A stretch of DNA of 64,000 nucleotides from Chlorobiaceae bacterium (GTDB taxonomy: Bacteria > Bacteroidota > Chlorobiia > Chlorobiales > Chlorobiaceae), in NCBI GenBank assembly GCA_013334975.1, contig JAAXWL010000003.1:1-64000 (forward strand), in the 5' to 3' direction. The translations under genes were made by a program, and so were the position numbers. Position 1 is the first letter of the stretch; each line of letters begins with the position of its first letter. The notes under the pieces were generated by a model, which was not told where the DNA came from, did not search any database, and saw only the letters and a program-made list of their open reading frames with translations. Positions 1 through 10,089 of the stretch are shown one piece after another.

Positions 1-783
1 AGATCGATGCGGGAGCGATCAAGCCGGCTGAACCAGAGATGCCCAGCCTTGTCTGAAAGATAGAGGAAAAGCCGCTTGACCCTTATTGAATGGCATTGTT
101 CAAGGAGTTCCTGAATAACCTTAGGACAAAGCGTCGTCAGCATTTCCATAAGCTGGTAACACTCTACAAGATCGAAGGCTGTCGATGCCAAGTAGAGACA
201 TTCCAGCATAGCCCGTTCAGGTGAAGAAACGAGGATGGAAAACAGCGGTAATGAAACCTTTGGTCAATGCTTGCTGTGGTCCAAGGAAAGAGGTTTTTTC
301 ATGGATGACTGGACGATGCCAGTCATACTTTGTGAACCAGGCAGGTAACGTGGTTCCCGGTGCTGAAAAGAGGAAAACCGGCTCCTTATCAGAACGCACG
401 TAATGCGCAAATCCTTGCAGGGAAAGTGCGGTTCGCGCACCGGCATGGACCGATATATGACCCTGCTGTTGCAGCGTATAAAGGGCTCCTTCCCAGCCTA
501 TGTTTTCACCAGGCCGTTTACTGGCACCGATGCCTACAGGCTCAAGCCACCCGGATTTCCTGTAATATTGCTGGAGATCATGAGAGATTCCCAAACCTTC
601 CAGCCGGGACGCCAGCTCAACCGTACCCGGGATGTGTCGGGTAAGGAGAAGGTTTAATTTTAATGTTCCAGTGGTAGTCACACTACCAAGGTGCTTGTTT
701 TTTAAACATCTCCAATAGTGTTGCATCCAGGTTGGAAGTCGGTGGGACTTCTCGGCTACTTGAATCCCACGATTTGCGGCCAC
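1..783 (-). pseudogene. AbiEi-like antitoxin / transcriptional regulator, frameshifted; continues beyond window start
   Basis: ORF 217..783 (-) has an AbiEi-like N-terminal region. It ends ...ITAVFHPRFFT*, but a neighbouring frame continues as ...LFSILVSSPERAMLECLYLAS...LSDKAGHLWFSRLDRSRID, typical of the AbiEi C-terminal region. Confidence 0.6.
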
Positions 784-913
784 GAGTCCTACGTTTTCCT
801 CAAGGTGCCCGGCTGATCAGCGGAGGCCTCCGCCTTTTTTATGGCCCTCGATGGTCTGGCCGTAGATGTATCCCCACGCTTCGTTAACGACGATCTCAAG
901 GAAGCCTCACGGC

Positions 914-1288
914 TTACGTGGTTGATGCCAGACCTGAGACCTGACGCTGTTGCGGTATTACGAACCCGTTTCTGTTTCTGGGGCTTACAGATATAATGCC
1001 GGTCTCTATCCCGTAATGGATAGCATCGGCTACTCTCCTTCCGAACTCCGCCAGGCACTTGTCATCGCTTGTATCCTGTAGGTTGTACTGGCCCTTTATC
1101 CAGTCAAGCGTGTCTGGACCAAAGATCGACAAGAACTTTTCCAGAGGCAGCGGGCTCTTCTCGTGTTTCCATTGTGAGACGCTGGACTTGGTTACGCCGA
1201 AAAGCTTGCCAAAATCCTCATCCGTTGCTGCCCCTGATTTCCTGATCAGGTCGCGGACGAATTCCCCTTGCGCAATTATTTTCTCCAT
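914..1288 (-). CDS. phage repressor-like HTH protein
   Basis: N-terminal helix-turn-helix: DEDFGKLFGVTKSSVSQWKHEKSPLPLEKFLSI. Confidence 0.55.
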   Translation of the reverse strand: MEKIIAQGEFVRDLIRKSGAATDEDFGKLFGVTKSSVSQWKHEKSPLPLEKFLSIFGPDTLDWIKGQYNLQDTSDDKCLAEFGRRVADAIHYGIETGIISVSPRNRNGFVIPQQRQVSGLASTT

Positions 1289-1404
1289 AGATGTTCATTT
1301 AAATTTTATTTTGTTAAATATTGTTTGATAGTATTTAACATTTTCCGTCAAGTTTACAAAGATAGTACACGGAAATTTAAACATCGTTCACTAAAAGATG
1401 ACCA

Positions 1405-1647
1405 ATGAAGACGAAAAAGCCAAGATTGCCGGACGGCACATGGGAAAAAGCCATAAAGGCTTATTCGGTAAGGTTTCCAGAGGAAGGTGAGCTTTCGTTC
1501 ACGACGCTGAATGGTCGATATCACCGGGGATGCCTAAAAATTACCAGCGTCATAATTGATGTGGTGTCTCAAGAAAAAGTACGAAAGGATGTTCAGCGTC
1601 GCGAAACTAAGACACTTCATGAGAAACTGAGGAAGTTGATGTCATGA
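1405..1647 (+). CDS. small hypothetical protein, phage early region
   Basis: ORF overlapping the next start codon (ATGA-type coupling), opposite the repressor. Confidence 0.4.
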   Translation: MKTKKPRLPDGTWEKAIKAYSVRFPEEGELSFTTLNGRYHRGCLKITSVIIDVVSQEKVRKDVQRRETKTLHEKLRKLMS

Positions 1648-1856
1648 ACGAGCGACCAAAAGAACTGATGCGGATGCGGCGTGTGCTGGAGATCGTCCCC
1701 GTCTCCAAGACGGTGTGGTATCGGGGAATGCAGATGGGACGATTCCCGAAACCGGCGCCGCTTTCGGAAGGAACCGTGGCCTGGCGCTCTGAAGACGTTT
1801 GGGATGCGTTTGATCGACTGTACAACAAGCAGTCTGCCAAGGAGGCGGTAGCCTGA
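1644..1856 (+). CDS. AlpA-like phage regulatory protein
   Basis: RRVLEIVPVSKTVWYRGMQMGRFPKPAPLSEGTVAWRSEDVWDAFD is the AlpA/excisionase winged-helix pattern. Confidence 0.7.
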   Translation: MNERPKELMRMRRVLEIVPVSKTVWYRGMQMGRFPKPAPLSEGTVAWRSEDVWDAFDRLYNKQSAKEAVA

Positions 1857-1871
1857 AAACGGGAGGAAAAA

Positions 1872-2009
1872 ATGAAGGAGATCATCAGGAGCCTCTACCT
1901 GCTGCTGCGGAGGGCAACCAGCCACTACGAGATCGGGATGTCGGAGCGGACGGAGATCGTCTACCGGGACGGAGCGACCTCAATCATCATCAGCGGTGGC
2001 GGGGTATGA
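1872..2009 (+). CDS. small hypothetical protein (45 aa)
   Basis: ATG after GGAGG-like RBS; stop overlaps the next ATG (ATGA). Confidence 0.35.
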   Translation: MKEIIRSLYLLLRRATSHYEIGMSERTEIVYRDGATSIIISGGGV

Positions 2010-2290
2010 AACACCTTGCGGGTATCGCGTTACTCATCGGATTCTGTGCGCTCTACGAGCAACAGGTCAACGGGGGTGCGGAATGGCTGCAGTACATCGC
2101 CGGCGGAAGCCTGCTTGTGCTCGCAGCCATTCCTGCTCTTGTGGGTGCGCGATGGCTGCTACATGAGAAGTGCTTGAAGCATCGGAAGGTCAATATCAAC
2201 GAAACGGGAGGCGGTAATGGATATCAGGTTACGGAGGCTTCGTCTCAAGAATTTCAAGGGCGTCAAGAGCTTCATGCTCTATGCCGCTGA
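2006..2290 (+). CDS. small hydrophobic hypothetical protein
   Basis: Start coupled to the upstream ORF; two hydrophobic stretches. Confidence 0.4.
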   Translation: MKHLAGIALLIGFCALYEQQVNGGAEWLQYIAGGSLLVLAAIPALVGARWLLHEKCLKHRKVNINETGGGNGYQVTEASSQEFQGRQELHALCR

Positions 2291-3482
2291 GAGCGATTGG
2301 GTGAGCATTTACGGGCGCAACGGGAGCGGGAAGAGTACGCTGGCCGATGCGCTCTCATGGTTGTTTTTCGGGAAGAATCAGGTCGGCGACACTTCGTTCT
2401 CAGTCAAGACGCTCGATGAGTCGGGTCAGGAGATCCACTATCTCGAACATGAGGTTGAGGCGGTGCTTGAGGTTGATGGAAAGGAGTTGAGCCTGCGGAA
2501 GGTCATGACGGAGAAGTGGGCCAAGAAGCGTGGGAGCCAGAGCCCGGAGTTCGGAGGTCACGAGACCACCTATTTCGTCCATGAGGTTCCGCGGAAGCAG
2601 AAAGAGTATCAGGACGAGGTGGCAGGGCTTGTTCGCGAAGACCTGTTCAGGATGCTTTCAAGCATCACCTATTTCAATTCGATGCGCTGGCAGGACCGGC
2701 GGAAGATTCTTCTTGAGGTGATCGGGTCCATTGAGGATGCCGACGTGATCGCCGCCCATGGTGATCGCTTCATCGAGATCCCCGCGATCATGGATGGGCG
2801 GTCGTACGACGACACGATCAAGATGTTGCGGGGGCGGAGGCCGAAGATTGCCGACGAACTCAACGTGATTCCGGCGCGGGTCGACGAGGCCAAGCGGAGC
2901 ATCCCAGGAGACGGGGCGTGCATGCCTCCGCAGGGGGCAAGCTATTCCGGGCTGACAGCAAGGCTCTCGGGCCTTCAGAACAACAGGGCAGCGGTGTTGG
3001 CCGGCGACACGAGTGAGGTCAGGACGTTGATTGCCGACAAAAAGACGCAAATCGATGAGGCCGCACTAAAGCACCAGCGGGTAGCCGTGCCGTTCGAGAT
3101 CAGGCCAAAGAAGAAGGACGCCGAGCGGGACAGCCGGTGTGATGAGATCGAGGCGTTCCTGGCCATGCCAGACGGGGAACTGAGCTGGCAGGAGTGGCTC
3201 AGGGTGCTTCTTGAGGACTTGTTCGTCATTGACGCTCCCTGCATCTACCCGAGAAAGACGAAGGGAGGCAAGCTCTACGCTCTGGAACTGATCGATGGCG
3301 CGACGGTGGTGAGGAAGATCGACCAGGGTGGCCGCACCCCGATGCCGCCGGATATCGCGTACCAGCAGGTGCTCAAGGGCGTTCCCGGTCCGACCTACAC
3401 CCGCGAGGAGCTGATGTACCGGCCGAGGAACCGCCGCTCGCATCGGGTCTACGGGTTCTCGCCGGTCGAGCAGATCCTATGA
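2217..3482 (+). pseudogene. in-frame fusion of a phage SMC/RecF-like ATPase N-terminus to a phage portal protein
   Basis: N-terminal LKNFKGVKSF...GRNGSGKSTLADALSWLFFGK (Walker A). From about residue 300 it is portal-like (DLFVIDAPCIYPRKTKGGKLYALELIDGATVVRKID...RRSHRVYGFSPVEQIL). Confidence 0.6.
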
Positions 3483-4228
3483 CGGTGAACATCGCCATCA
3501 GGCGGCAGCTCTCGCAGCTCCAGTGGTATACTGAGGGCTCGGTGCCGGACTCGATCATGTCGGTGCCGGAGACCTGGACGATGACGCAGATCCGGGAGTT
3601 TGACGATTGGTGGCAGGAGACGCTGAGCGGAAACACGGCTGCGCGGCGCCAGACCAAGTTCGTGCCGGGAGGAGTCAATCTGGTGAACGCCAAGGAGGGA
3701 CTCCTGAAGGACGAGTATGATGAGTGGTTGGCCAGGGTGATCACTTATGCCTTCTCGATGACGAACTTCCCGTTCGTCAAGCAGATCAACCGGTCGACCT
3801 CGGAGACGGCGGCGGAGCAGGCAATCAATGAAGGCCTTGCGCCGACATTGGGGTGGATCAAGATGCTTGTAGATTCGATCCTGGTGCGGTGGTTCGGGGT
3901 GACCGACCTCCATCTGGTCTGGGTTGACACGAAAGACCCTGACCCGGCACAGCAGGCCGAGGCCCGGCAGAAGCAATCCCAGGCCGACGAGATCGATATC
4001 CGCAGCGGCGTGCTCGATATCAACGAGGCGCGTGTCAACCGCGGGCTCAAGGAACTCACCCCCGAAGAGCTGGAGGAGCGTAAGCCCAAGCCGGTTACGC
4101 CGGTCGAGGAAGGCGATCCTGACGATTCCACACAGCCGAAGGGCGGCAAGCAGGCGGAGAAGCTCGAAAAAAAAAAGGTCGGACTGTCTCACCTATTGAC
4201 CGGGAGCGTGAAGGCGTTTCGGTATTGA
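3479..4228 (+). pseudogene. phage portal protein, C-terminal part, out of frame with the upstream part
   Basis: MTVNIAIRRQLSQLQWYTEGSVPDSIM...NTAARRQTKFVPGG continues the portal fold after ...GFSPVEQIL* in another frame. Confidence 0.6.
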
Positions 4229-4962
4229 AGGGGTCGCTTGAGGCGTTCCTCGTCGACTATCTGGCAAGGAAGGGCAGGGAGGCCGCCAATCAGGTGGTGG
4301 CACTGTACGACCGGATGACGAAGGCTGATGACAGCCGGGCAGCGACGATCATTGCCAGCATTCGTCTCGATTGGGTGGACATTGTGCCAGAGGTCGCCGA
4401 GTACCTCTTGGAGATCAGCAGGGAGGGAGTGCGTGCGGCGGCAGTGCAACTCGAACTCACCGATGCCGGGATAACTGAGCTGGCGTTCACCAGGGCCGAA
4501 GCGTGGGCCCGTCACCGTGCTGCCGAGCTTGTCGGCATGAAGTGGATCGGCAGCGAGTTGGTGGAGAACATGGACCCGCTCTGGTCGATCACGGAGTCGA
4601 CGCGGGACATGATCCGTGCTGATGTAATCAGGGCCCTCGATGAGGGGTGGAGCAACCAGAAGCTCCCCCAGGCCATCAGGGAGAACATCGGGTTCAGCCA
4701 GGGCCGGGCGGAGATGATCGCCAGGACCGAGACGGCGTTTGCGGATGTGCAGGGAAACCGGGCGTTCTATGAAGAGGCTGAGCCGCTGGTCGGACCGATC
4801 ACTTGGATGTGGGTGACGGCGGGCGACGACAAGGTGAGCGACATGTGCCGGATGAACCAGGGCGCGGTCAGGCCGGTAGGTGGGCAGTTTCCGAGCGGTG
4901 CGACCGAGCCGCCGCAGCACCCTCGGTGCCGGTGCGATGTGTTGCCGATTTTGAGAGAGTGA
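4225..4962 (+). CDS. phage head morphogenesis protein, MuF / SPP1 gp7 family
   Basis: RAEMIARTETAFADVQGNRAFYEE...WVTAGDDKVSDMCRMNQGAV...PPQHPRCRCDVLPI is characteristic of the family. Confidence 0.8.
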   Translation: MKGSLEAFLVDYLARKGREAANQVVALYDRMTKADDSRAATIIASIRLDWVDIVPEVAEYLLEISREGVRAAAVQLELTDAGITELAFTRAEAWARHRAAELVGMKWIGSELVENMDPLWSITESTRDMIRADVIRALDEGWSNQKLPQAIRENIGFSQGRAEMIARTETAFADVQGNRAFYEEAEPLVGPITWMWVTAGDDKVSDMCRMNQGAVRPVGGQFPSGATEPPQHPRCRCDVLPILRE

Positions 4963-5243
4963 GAAAGATGGCGTGGTTTGCTGGAACGCCGGAGTACATG
5001 AACATCATGATCAGGGGTGGCTCGGAAGCACCCCATCACACCTTTTGGCAAAAATCACCATTTTTTACGATATTATACGTCATGCCGTACATGTGAGACT
5101 TATGAATCACACATGACAGCAAGACCTTCCCGGCACATCATGAGGGTGCAGTTTGCCCTTGCAGTTAGTTTTCTGTAGTAGCAGTACATCTGGACTCTAA
5201 ATCAGAACCTGACCAACCCCATGCACGTGAGTTCAACTATCCC

Positions 5244-7694
5244 ATGACGAACAGCAAGAAAAACCTATCATCAACGGTCAGGCCGCCGGAGGCCACTCAG
5301 GCACATAGTGTTCAACCGATACAGAATCTGATTCTCATCTTGGACCCTGTTGGGACCATTCTTGAGGCCAATGCAGGGTTTGTTTCAAGATTTTGCATGG
5401 CAAGCCGAGAGTGTCAAGGCGCCAATGTCTATGATCTCCTTGGATCTGTCGGCGAGCATGACCTTATGGCTCAGTGGAGAGCAATGGTTGACGAGGTGCT
5501 CCGTTCGGGCAAAGAACTTGCGTTCGAGGAGGATCGGGACACGCGGCGCGTTTGGTATACCGTGAATCCTGTAGGTCCTTGTGACCGTGAGGTTGAGAAA
5601 CTGTTTTTTTGCAAGCAGGATATAACTGTGCTCAACCAAGCTCACAAACAGCTCGATAACGAACTTGCGAAAAACAAAATACGGTTCAGGCAGGCTTTGG
5701 AAGCTGCATCCGCGGGCGTTTGGGAATGGGATACGATTACCGGCGAGAATATCTGGTCGGATGAATTATGGGCATTGCATGGGCTTCAGCGAGGAGATGC
5801 TCCACCGTCCTTCGAACTCTGGGCAAGCAGTATTCATCCTGATGACCGTGAAAGAGTCATCGAAACCGTGATGCGGAGTGCCCAGGCTGAAGTTGATCTG
5901 CATGTGGAATACCGTGTTCGCCACTCTGATGGATCAATTCATTGGCTTATGTCTCGTGGCAAGCCGGAACGAGATGAACGTGGCCACATCGTCCGCTACA
6001 TCGGGACAATCATCGACATCACTGATCGAAAACGATTGGAAGACGACGTGATGCAGAATCAGAGGCGTTGGGACGCTATTTTGAGCCAATGGCGGATTGG
6101 TTTGTGGGAACTTGATTTAAAGGATTATACGGGTATCCATTCTCTTGCAGATGCTCAAATATTCGGGTATGAATCTGCTGAATCGGAATGGTCATTCGAT
6201 ATTTTTTTATCCCATGTTTACCACGAGGATCGGCCGAAACTGGTTGAGTACATCCACAACTCAGTGAAAAATCGAGTCGATTATGCTTTTGAGTGTCGAA
6301 TTGTCCGTAGAGATGGAATGCTGCGATGGATCAGGGCAATGGGAAAGTTCAAGAAAGACGAATCAGGTGATGCTATATCCGTGATGGGTGTGGTAGAGGA
6401 TATCACTGAGCGCAAGGAGGCCGAACTTGAACGTCAAGGCCTGGAAGAACAACTCCATCAGTCTCAGAAGATGGAAGTGCTCGGGCAACTTGCCGGCGGC
6501 ATTGCCCACGACTTCAACAACGTACTTGCGGCGATTCAGGGCAACACCGAACTCATCATCAACGCAACCCCTGAGACGAACCCCATACAACAGAACCTGA
6601 CCAGCATCAGTCACGCCATCCAACGCTCGGCGGAAATGGTCAAGCAATTGCTCACCTTCGCCCGAAAGCAACCAATCCAGCCAAAATCGATTGAACTGGA
6701 TCTCGAACTTGAGCGGATGCGTCTGATCCTTCGCAAACTGATCAGGGAAAACATCTCTCTGCGATGGCAGTTGAATTGCCCCGAAACCGTCGTCAAACTC
6801 GACCCTGCAAATTTTATCCAGATCGTCACCAACCTCATCATTAACGCAGGTGATGCCATCGATGGACAGGGGAGCATCACGCTCGACACCAGCATCGTCA
6901 CGACCGAATCCTGCAAGGAACTCAAACGGTTTGGCGGTAATGCTGCAGGCGACTATGTCAGGATAAGGATTGCCGATACGGGATCAGGAATTTCCGACCA
7001 TGCGCTTCCGCATATCTTCGAACCGTTTTTCACCACGAAGGGGATTGGCCAAGGAACCGGACTGGGCTTGTCGATGGTCTTCGGATCGGTCAAGCAGCAC
7101 CAGGGATATATCACCTGTGAAACCGAATTGGGCAAGGGTACGACGTTCAATCTCTTTTTCCCGGTCGTTCAGGAATCCGTCGGTGCCGGCGATACGTCAA
7201 CACCGGAAACCAGGCCTGTCGCACCAGACAAGCGAGCTGTGCTCATTGTCGAGGACGAACCCGAAATATTGAAGATCATTTGTTTAATGCTTGAAAATGC
7301 TGGGTTCAAAGTGTTTTCAGCAGAAAACGGAGAAGATGCGATCGTACTTGCCCGTCAGCATGCACAAGAGATCACCCTAACCGTTTCCGACGTCATCCTG
7401 CCTGGCATGAACGGCGTGGCAATGAGCACAGAACTGCAGCAACTGAACCCGATGATGAAGTTCCTGTTCATTTCTGGATACAGTGCCGATACGTTGGGTT
7501 CATACGGAAGGTTACGAGATGATGTCAATTTCATCTCGAAACCGTTTTCACTCATCAACTTCCTCAATATGGTTCAGACCGTATTGAAGACCCCCGCGCA
7601 GCAACCTCCGTACCGGACGAACTACGGCAGTTTGCCCACGCAAGCCGGAGAATCGAGGCCTCGTTTTGGCGGCGCTGAAGTTGGTTGGAGATGA
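5244..7694 (+). CDS. PAS-domain hybrid sensor histidine kinase with receiver domain
   Basis: Three PAS-like segments; H-box AGGIAHDFNNVLAAIQGN; N/G boxes NLIINAGDAI, DTGSGIS, GTGLGLSMV; C-terminal REC VLIVEDEPEIL...LTVSDVILPGMNG. Confidence 0.92.
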   Translation: MTNSKKNLSSTVRPPEATQAHSVQPIQNLILILDPVGTILEANAGFVSRFCMASRECQGANVYDLLGSVGEHDLMAQWRAMVDEVLRSGKELAFEEDRDTRRVWYTVNPVGPCDREVEKLFFCKQDITVLNQAHKQLDNELAKNKIRFRQALEAASAGVWEWDTITGENIWSDELWALHGLQRGDAPPSFELWASSIHPDDRERVIETVMRSAQAEVDLHVEYRVRHSDGSIHWLMSRGKPERDERGHIVRYIGTIIDITDRKRLEDDVMQNQRRWDAILSQWRIGLWELDLKDYTGIHSLADAQIFGYESAESEWSFDIFLSHVYHEDRPKLVEYIHNSVKNRVDYAFECRIVRRDGMLRWIRAMGKFKKDESGDAISVMGVVEDITERKEAELERQGLEEQLHQSQKMEVLGQLAGGIAHDFNNVLAAIQGNTELIINATPETNPIQQNLTSISHAIQRSAEMVKQLLTFARKQPIQPKSIELDLELERMRLILRKLIRENISLRWQLNCPETVVKLDPANFIQIVTNLIINAGDAIDGQGSITLDTSIVTTESCKELKRFGGNAAGDYVRIRIADTGSGISDHALPHIFEPFFTTKGIGQGTGLGLSMVFGSVKQHQGYITCETELGKGTTFNLFFPVVQESVGAGDTSTPETRPVAPDKRAVLIVEDEPEILKIICLMLENAGFKVFSAENGEDAIVLARQHAQEITLTVSDVILPGMNGVAMSTELQQLNPMMKFLFISGYSADTLGSYGRLRDDVNFISKPFSLINFLNMVQTVLKTPAQQPPYRTNYGSLPTQAGESRPRFGGAEVGWR

Positions 7695-7695
7695 A

Positions 7696-7785
7696 TTCCC
7701 CAGTGGGGCGACCGAACCGCCGCAGCATCCTCGGTGCCGGTGCGATGTTCTGCCGATTGTTGCGACCGAGGCCGAGTCCGATTGA
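7696..7785 (+). pseudogene. duplicated 3' end of MuF/gp7 gene (copy B)
   Basis: Encodes FPSGATEPPQHPRCRCDVLPIVATEAESD*, matching the 3' end of 4225..4962. Confidence 0.75.
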
Positions 7786-7823
7786 CTAACCGCGTGACAT
7801 GACAATGTTGCTTAATAATGAAA

Positions 7824-7848
7824 AACCCTCGTGGTTCAGGCGAGGGTT
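7824..7848. terminator. stem-loop terminator-like sequence beside TA module 1
   Basis: aaccctcg-tggttcagg-cgagggtt. Confidence 0.55.
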
Positions 7849-7912
7849 GTGAATGCGCATTTCCGAAACATCCTCTCCTGCCGGCTCACAACATGAGGGT
7901 TCTGCATGTTAT

Positions 7913-8236
7913 TCAGGCCTCAGCGGCCTTCTTCGGTTCAAGTTTAATGATCAGGTCACACCCAACGGCTTCAGCATATTTCCTGAGCGTGGTTATGGAC
8001 GGAATGTGTTTGCCACACGCTTCAAGCCGTGAAATGGCGCTTTTGGTCGTGCCGATCTTGATGGCAACCGCTTCCTGTGTCATGCCGGACATCTTGCGTG
8101 CTGCCAGTAACTCTCTGATCAAGGTGTACTTCGGTTCAAGGGCATCATAGCCTTCCTTGAACTCCTTGCTTTCCATAGCGTTACGCAGGAATTCCTGATG
8201 GTCGTGCTTTATGGGCTGATAGGTAAGGTCATCCAT
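7913..8236 (-). CDS. HigA-like XRE antitoxin (module 1)
   Basis: LLAARKMSGMTQEAVAIKIGTTKSAISRLEACGKHIPSITTLRKYAEAVG. Confidence 0.85.
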   Translation of the reverse strand: MDDLTYQPIKHDHQEFLRNAMESKEFKEGYDALEPKYTLIRELLAARKMSGMTQEAVAIKIGTTKSAISRLEACGKHIPSITTLRKYAEAVGCDLIIKLEPKKAAEA

Positions 8237-8555
8237 GGGTTATCTCCTTCATTCGCTTCAGTGCGATCAGTAGCTCTTTTTGGGGTGTTGCCTGTGTTTT
8301 TTTGATGAACGCATGTAAAATCACGATCCTTTTGCCCTGCATAAAACAGAAAAAAGCCCTTCCGATCCCGGCATTCCCCTTTGGGCGAATTTCAAATAGA
8401 CCGTTGCCCATCGCCTTGGAGTGGGGCATCCTGAGGTCTGGTCCGTAATCCATCAGCAACTCAATGAGACGAGCATAATCGATCTTGATGGATTTTGGCC
8501 AAGCCTCAATGTCTTTCAGGATGCGAGGATGGAAGTATTCGATTTCATAACTCAT
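8229..8555 (-). CDS. HigB/RelE-like (Gp49-type) toxin (module 1)
   Basis: MSYEIEYFHPRILKDIEAWP...GNGLFEIRPKGNAGIGRAFFCFMQGKRIVILHAFIKKTQATP. Overlaps the antitoxin start; internal Met chosen. Confidence 0.85.
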   Translation of the reverse strand: MSYEIEYFHPRILKDIEAWPKSIKIDYARLIELLMDYGPDLRMPHSKAMGNGLFEIRPKGNAGIGRAFFCFMQGKRIVILHAFIKKTQATPQKELLIALKRMKEITHG

Positions 8556-8680
8556 GGCACAAGTTAGCAACTGTGTCAACTATCTGAAAGGTTTTTTTTC
8601 TGGTAAACGTTCAATAATCCTACCCCGCCATCGCTTTCAACATTACCGCAGCCATGGATGTGGAGGTGTTTCAGGACAGG

Positions 8681-8800
8681 GACCGAGCCCCCGCAGCACC
8701 CGCGGTGCCAGCGTGACGTGGTTGCCGATTTTGGGGAAATGAGGAGGATTGCGTGGGCTGCTGGAAAGCCAGAGTACATGGGCACAAAGACCTCATTGGA
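8681..8800 (+). pseudogene. duplicated 3' end of MuF/gp7 gene plus start of the following phage gene (copy C)
   Basis: gaccgagcccccgcagcacccgcggtgccagcgtgac...atgaggaggattgcgtgggctgctggaaagccagagtacatg is similar to 4909..4999. Confidence 0.65.
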
Positions 8801-8957
8801 TTTTAACTGCAGCCAGACGATTGTATTCTTATAAGTGTATGTAAAATAAATAAATAAAAGTTGCTTTGTGTCGTAATATGTTGGGTAATAACAAACAAAT
8901 AAAGTAAGTTATAAGTAAGAAGTTTCATCAACCAGACCGGCTCAGACGGAGGCGATA

Positions 8958-9293
8958 GTGACACAGCAGATTGAGAACAACAACATGACGAGAGACATCA
9001 ATTTTATGCTTGAGGTCGCGAGGTACGAAGAGCATTTCGGTTTTCAGCAGATGCTGGAGCATCTCGAAGAAACGAAGGCCACGCTCGAGAAGGCGATGCG
9101 TGACATTGACCGCGGCATGGAGCGGGTAAAGAGCGCGCGTGAAGAAGAAGAGGGTAGGACAGTTCCGGAAGAGGTGTTTTCATGGGTCGTCAACGATCTC
9201 CAGAACATGACCCGCAACCTGCGTTTTGACAGGGCGGTGAGCGTCTCCTCTCGCTACGCTATGGCAAGGGTGAAACTCGAAGCCCTGAGGTAA
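8958..9293 (+). CDS. hypothetical phage-type protein
   Basis: ORF in a same-strand run of small phage-like genes. Confidence 0.45.
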   Translation: MTQQIENNNMTRDINFMLEVARYEEHFGFQQMLEHLEETKATLEKAMRDIDRGMERVKSAREEEEGRTVPEEVFSWVVNDLQNMTRNLRFDRAVSVSSRYAMARVKLEALR

Positions 9294-9329
9294 CAGAAGA
9301 AAACTACTAAACCAGCCAAGGAGGCAGAA

Positions 9330-9836
9330 ATGTCAGCATTTGTGGTGGATCGGGCGCATGTCAGTTACCTCGCAGCGATAGCGTTGTCGGCAGGCGTCCA
9401 GGGGTATGGCGGCATGACTTGGGCCCACAACGGCATGAGGCGTGAACTTCGGCAAGGTGATTATGAGGGGGCGGCCAACCTCGCCCTAGAGCTCTGGAAT
9501 GAGAATATCGAGTCAGTCCTTACTCGCTATCCTGACTGCAGGGAGTCGTTCCCCCGTGGGCTCCCTGGCCCCATAAATGAGGACTATGTCTTCAGGACGA
9601 CCGACATCAGGCCGGTGCTGGACGTCAAGGCGGCGGACATCTTCAATGCGTGCGACTGTTACGAGTACCAGTCATGCGAACATGACGGGTGGCCGTCAAG
9701 CGAAGCGAAAGCCTATCTCGAAGCCTTGCGGAAGAGGGCTGCATGCCTGACACCGGGGTATGAGGATGCGGCTTGGGGGGCTCCCGAGTCTTACGAGGCG
9801 CAGTTCAGGGCAATCAAGATCACACGGAGGAAGTGA
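9330..9836 (+). CDS. hypothetical protein
   Basis: Preceded by an aaggagg RBS; coupled to the next ORF. Confidence 0.5.
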   Translation: MSAFVVDRAHVSYLAAIALSAGVQGYGGMTWAHNGMRRELRQGDYEGAANLALELWNENIESVLTRYPDCRESFPRGLPGPINEDYVFRTTDIRPVLDVKAADIFNACDCYEYQSCEHDGWPSSEAKAYLEALRKRAACLTPGYEDAAWGAPESYEAQFRAIKITRRK

Positions 9837-10033
9837 TGGACTACACGATAACGCTGACACAGAAGGAACTTGACATCATCAGGGTGTCGCTCGATGGGTC
9901 GGAGAGTTACTACGATGGGGCCCTGGAGGCGTCGGATGATTTCCCGGAGTCGGAATATTTGAACGACTCATTGCTTGCCATGCAGGCTCTCATCAGGCGG
10001 TTGGCCGAAATTGACCGGGTAAGACCGGCATGA
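9836..10033 (+). CDS. hypothetical protein
   Basis: ATG overlaps the upstream stop (GTGATGG); MDYTITLTQKELDIIRVSLDGSESYYDG. Confidence 0.45.
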   Translation: MDYTITLTQKELDIIRVSLDGSESYYDGALEASDDFPESEYLNDSLLAMQALIRRLAEIDRVRPA

Positions 10034-10089
10034 GCTTGTGCTTTTTTTTGATGGTTATTTGTTTGGATAAAGTAAACAAATGAGGATCG

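Noticed and set aside
2658-4192. Minus-strand ORFs opposite the phage portal region (e.g. 3449..4192 -)
   Set aside because: The plus strand carries recognisable ATPase/portal sequence; the antisense ORFs are Arg/Leu-rich shadows.
4225-8800. Polymorphic MuF toxin with swapped C-terminal toxin tips
   Set aside because: The repeated tails encode the ordinary MuF C-terminus and are followed by stops or the next phage gene, not by a toxin domain with adjacent immunity gene.
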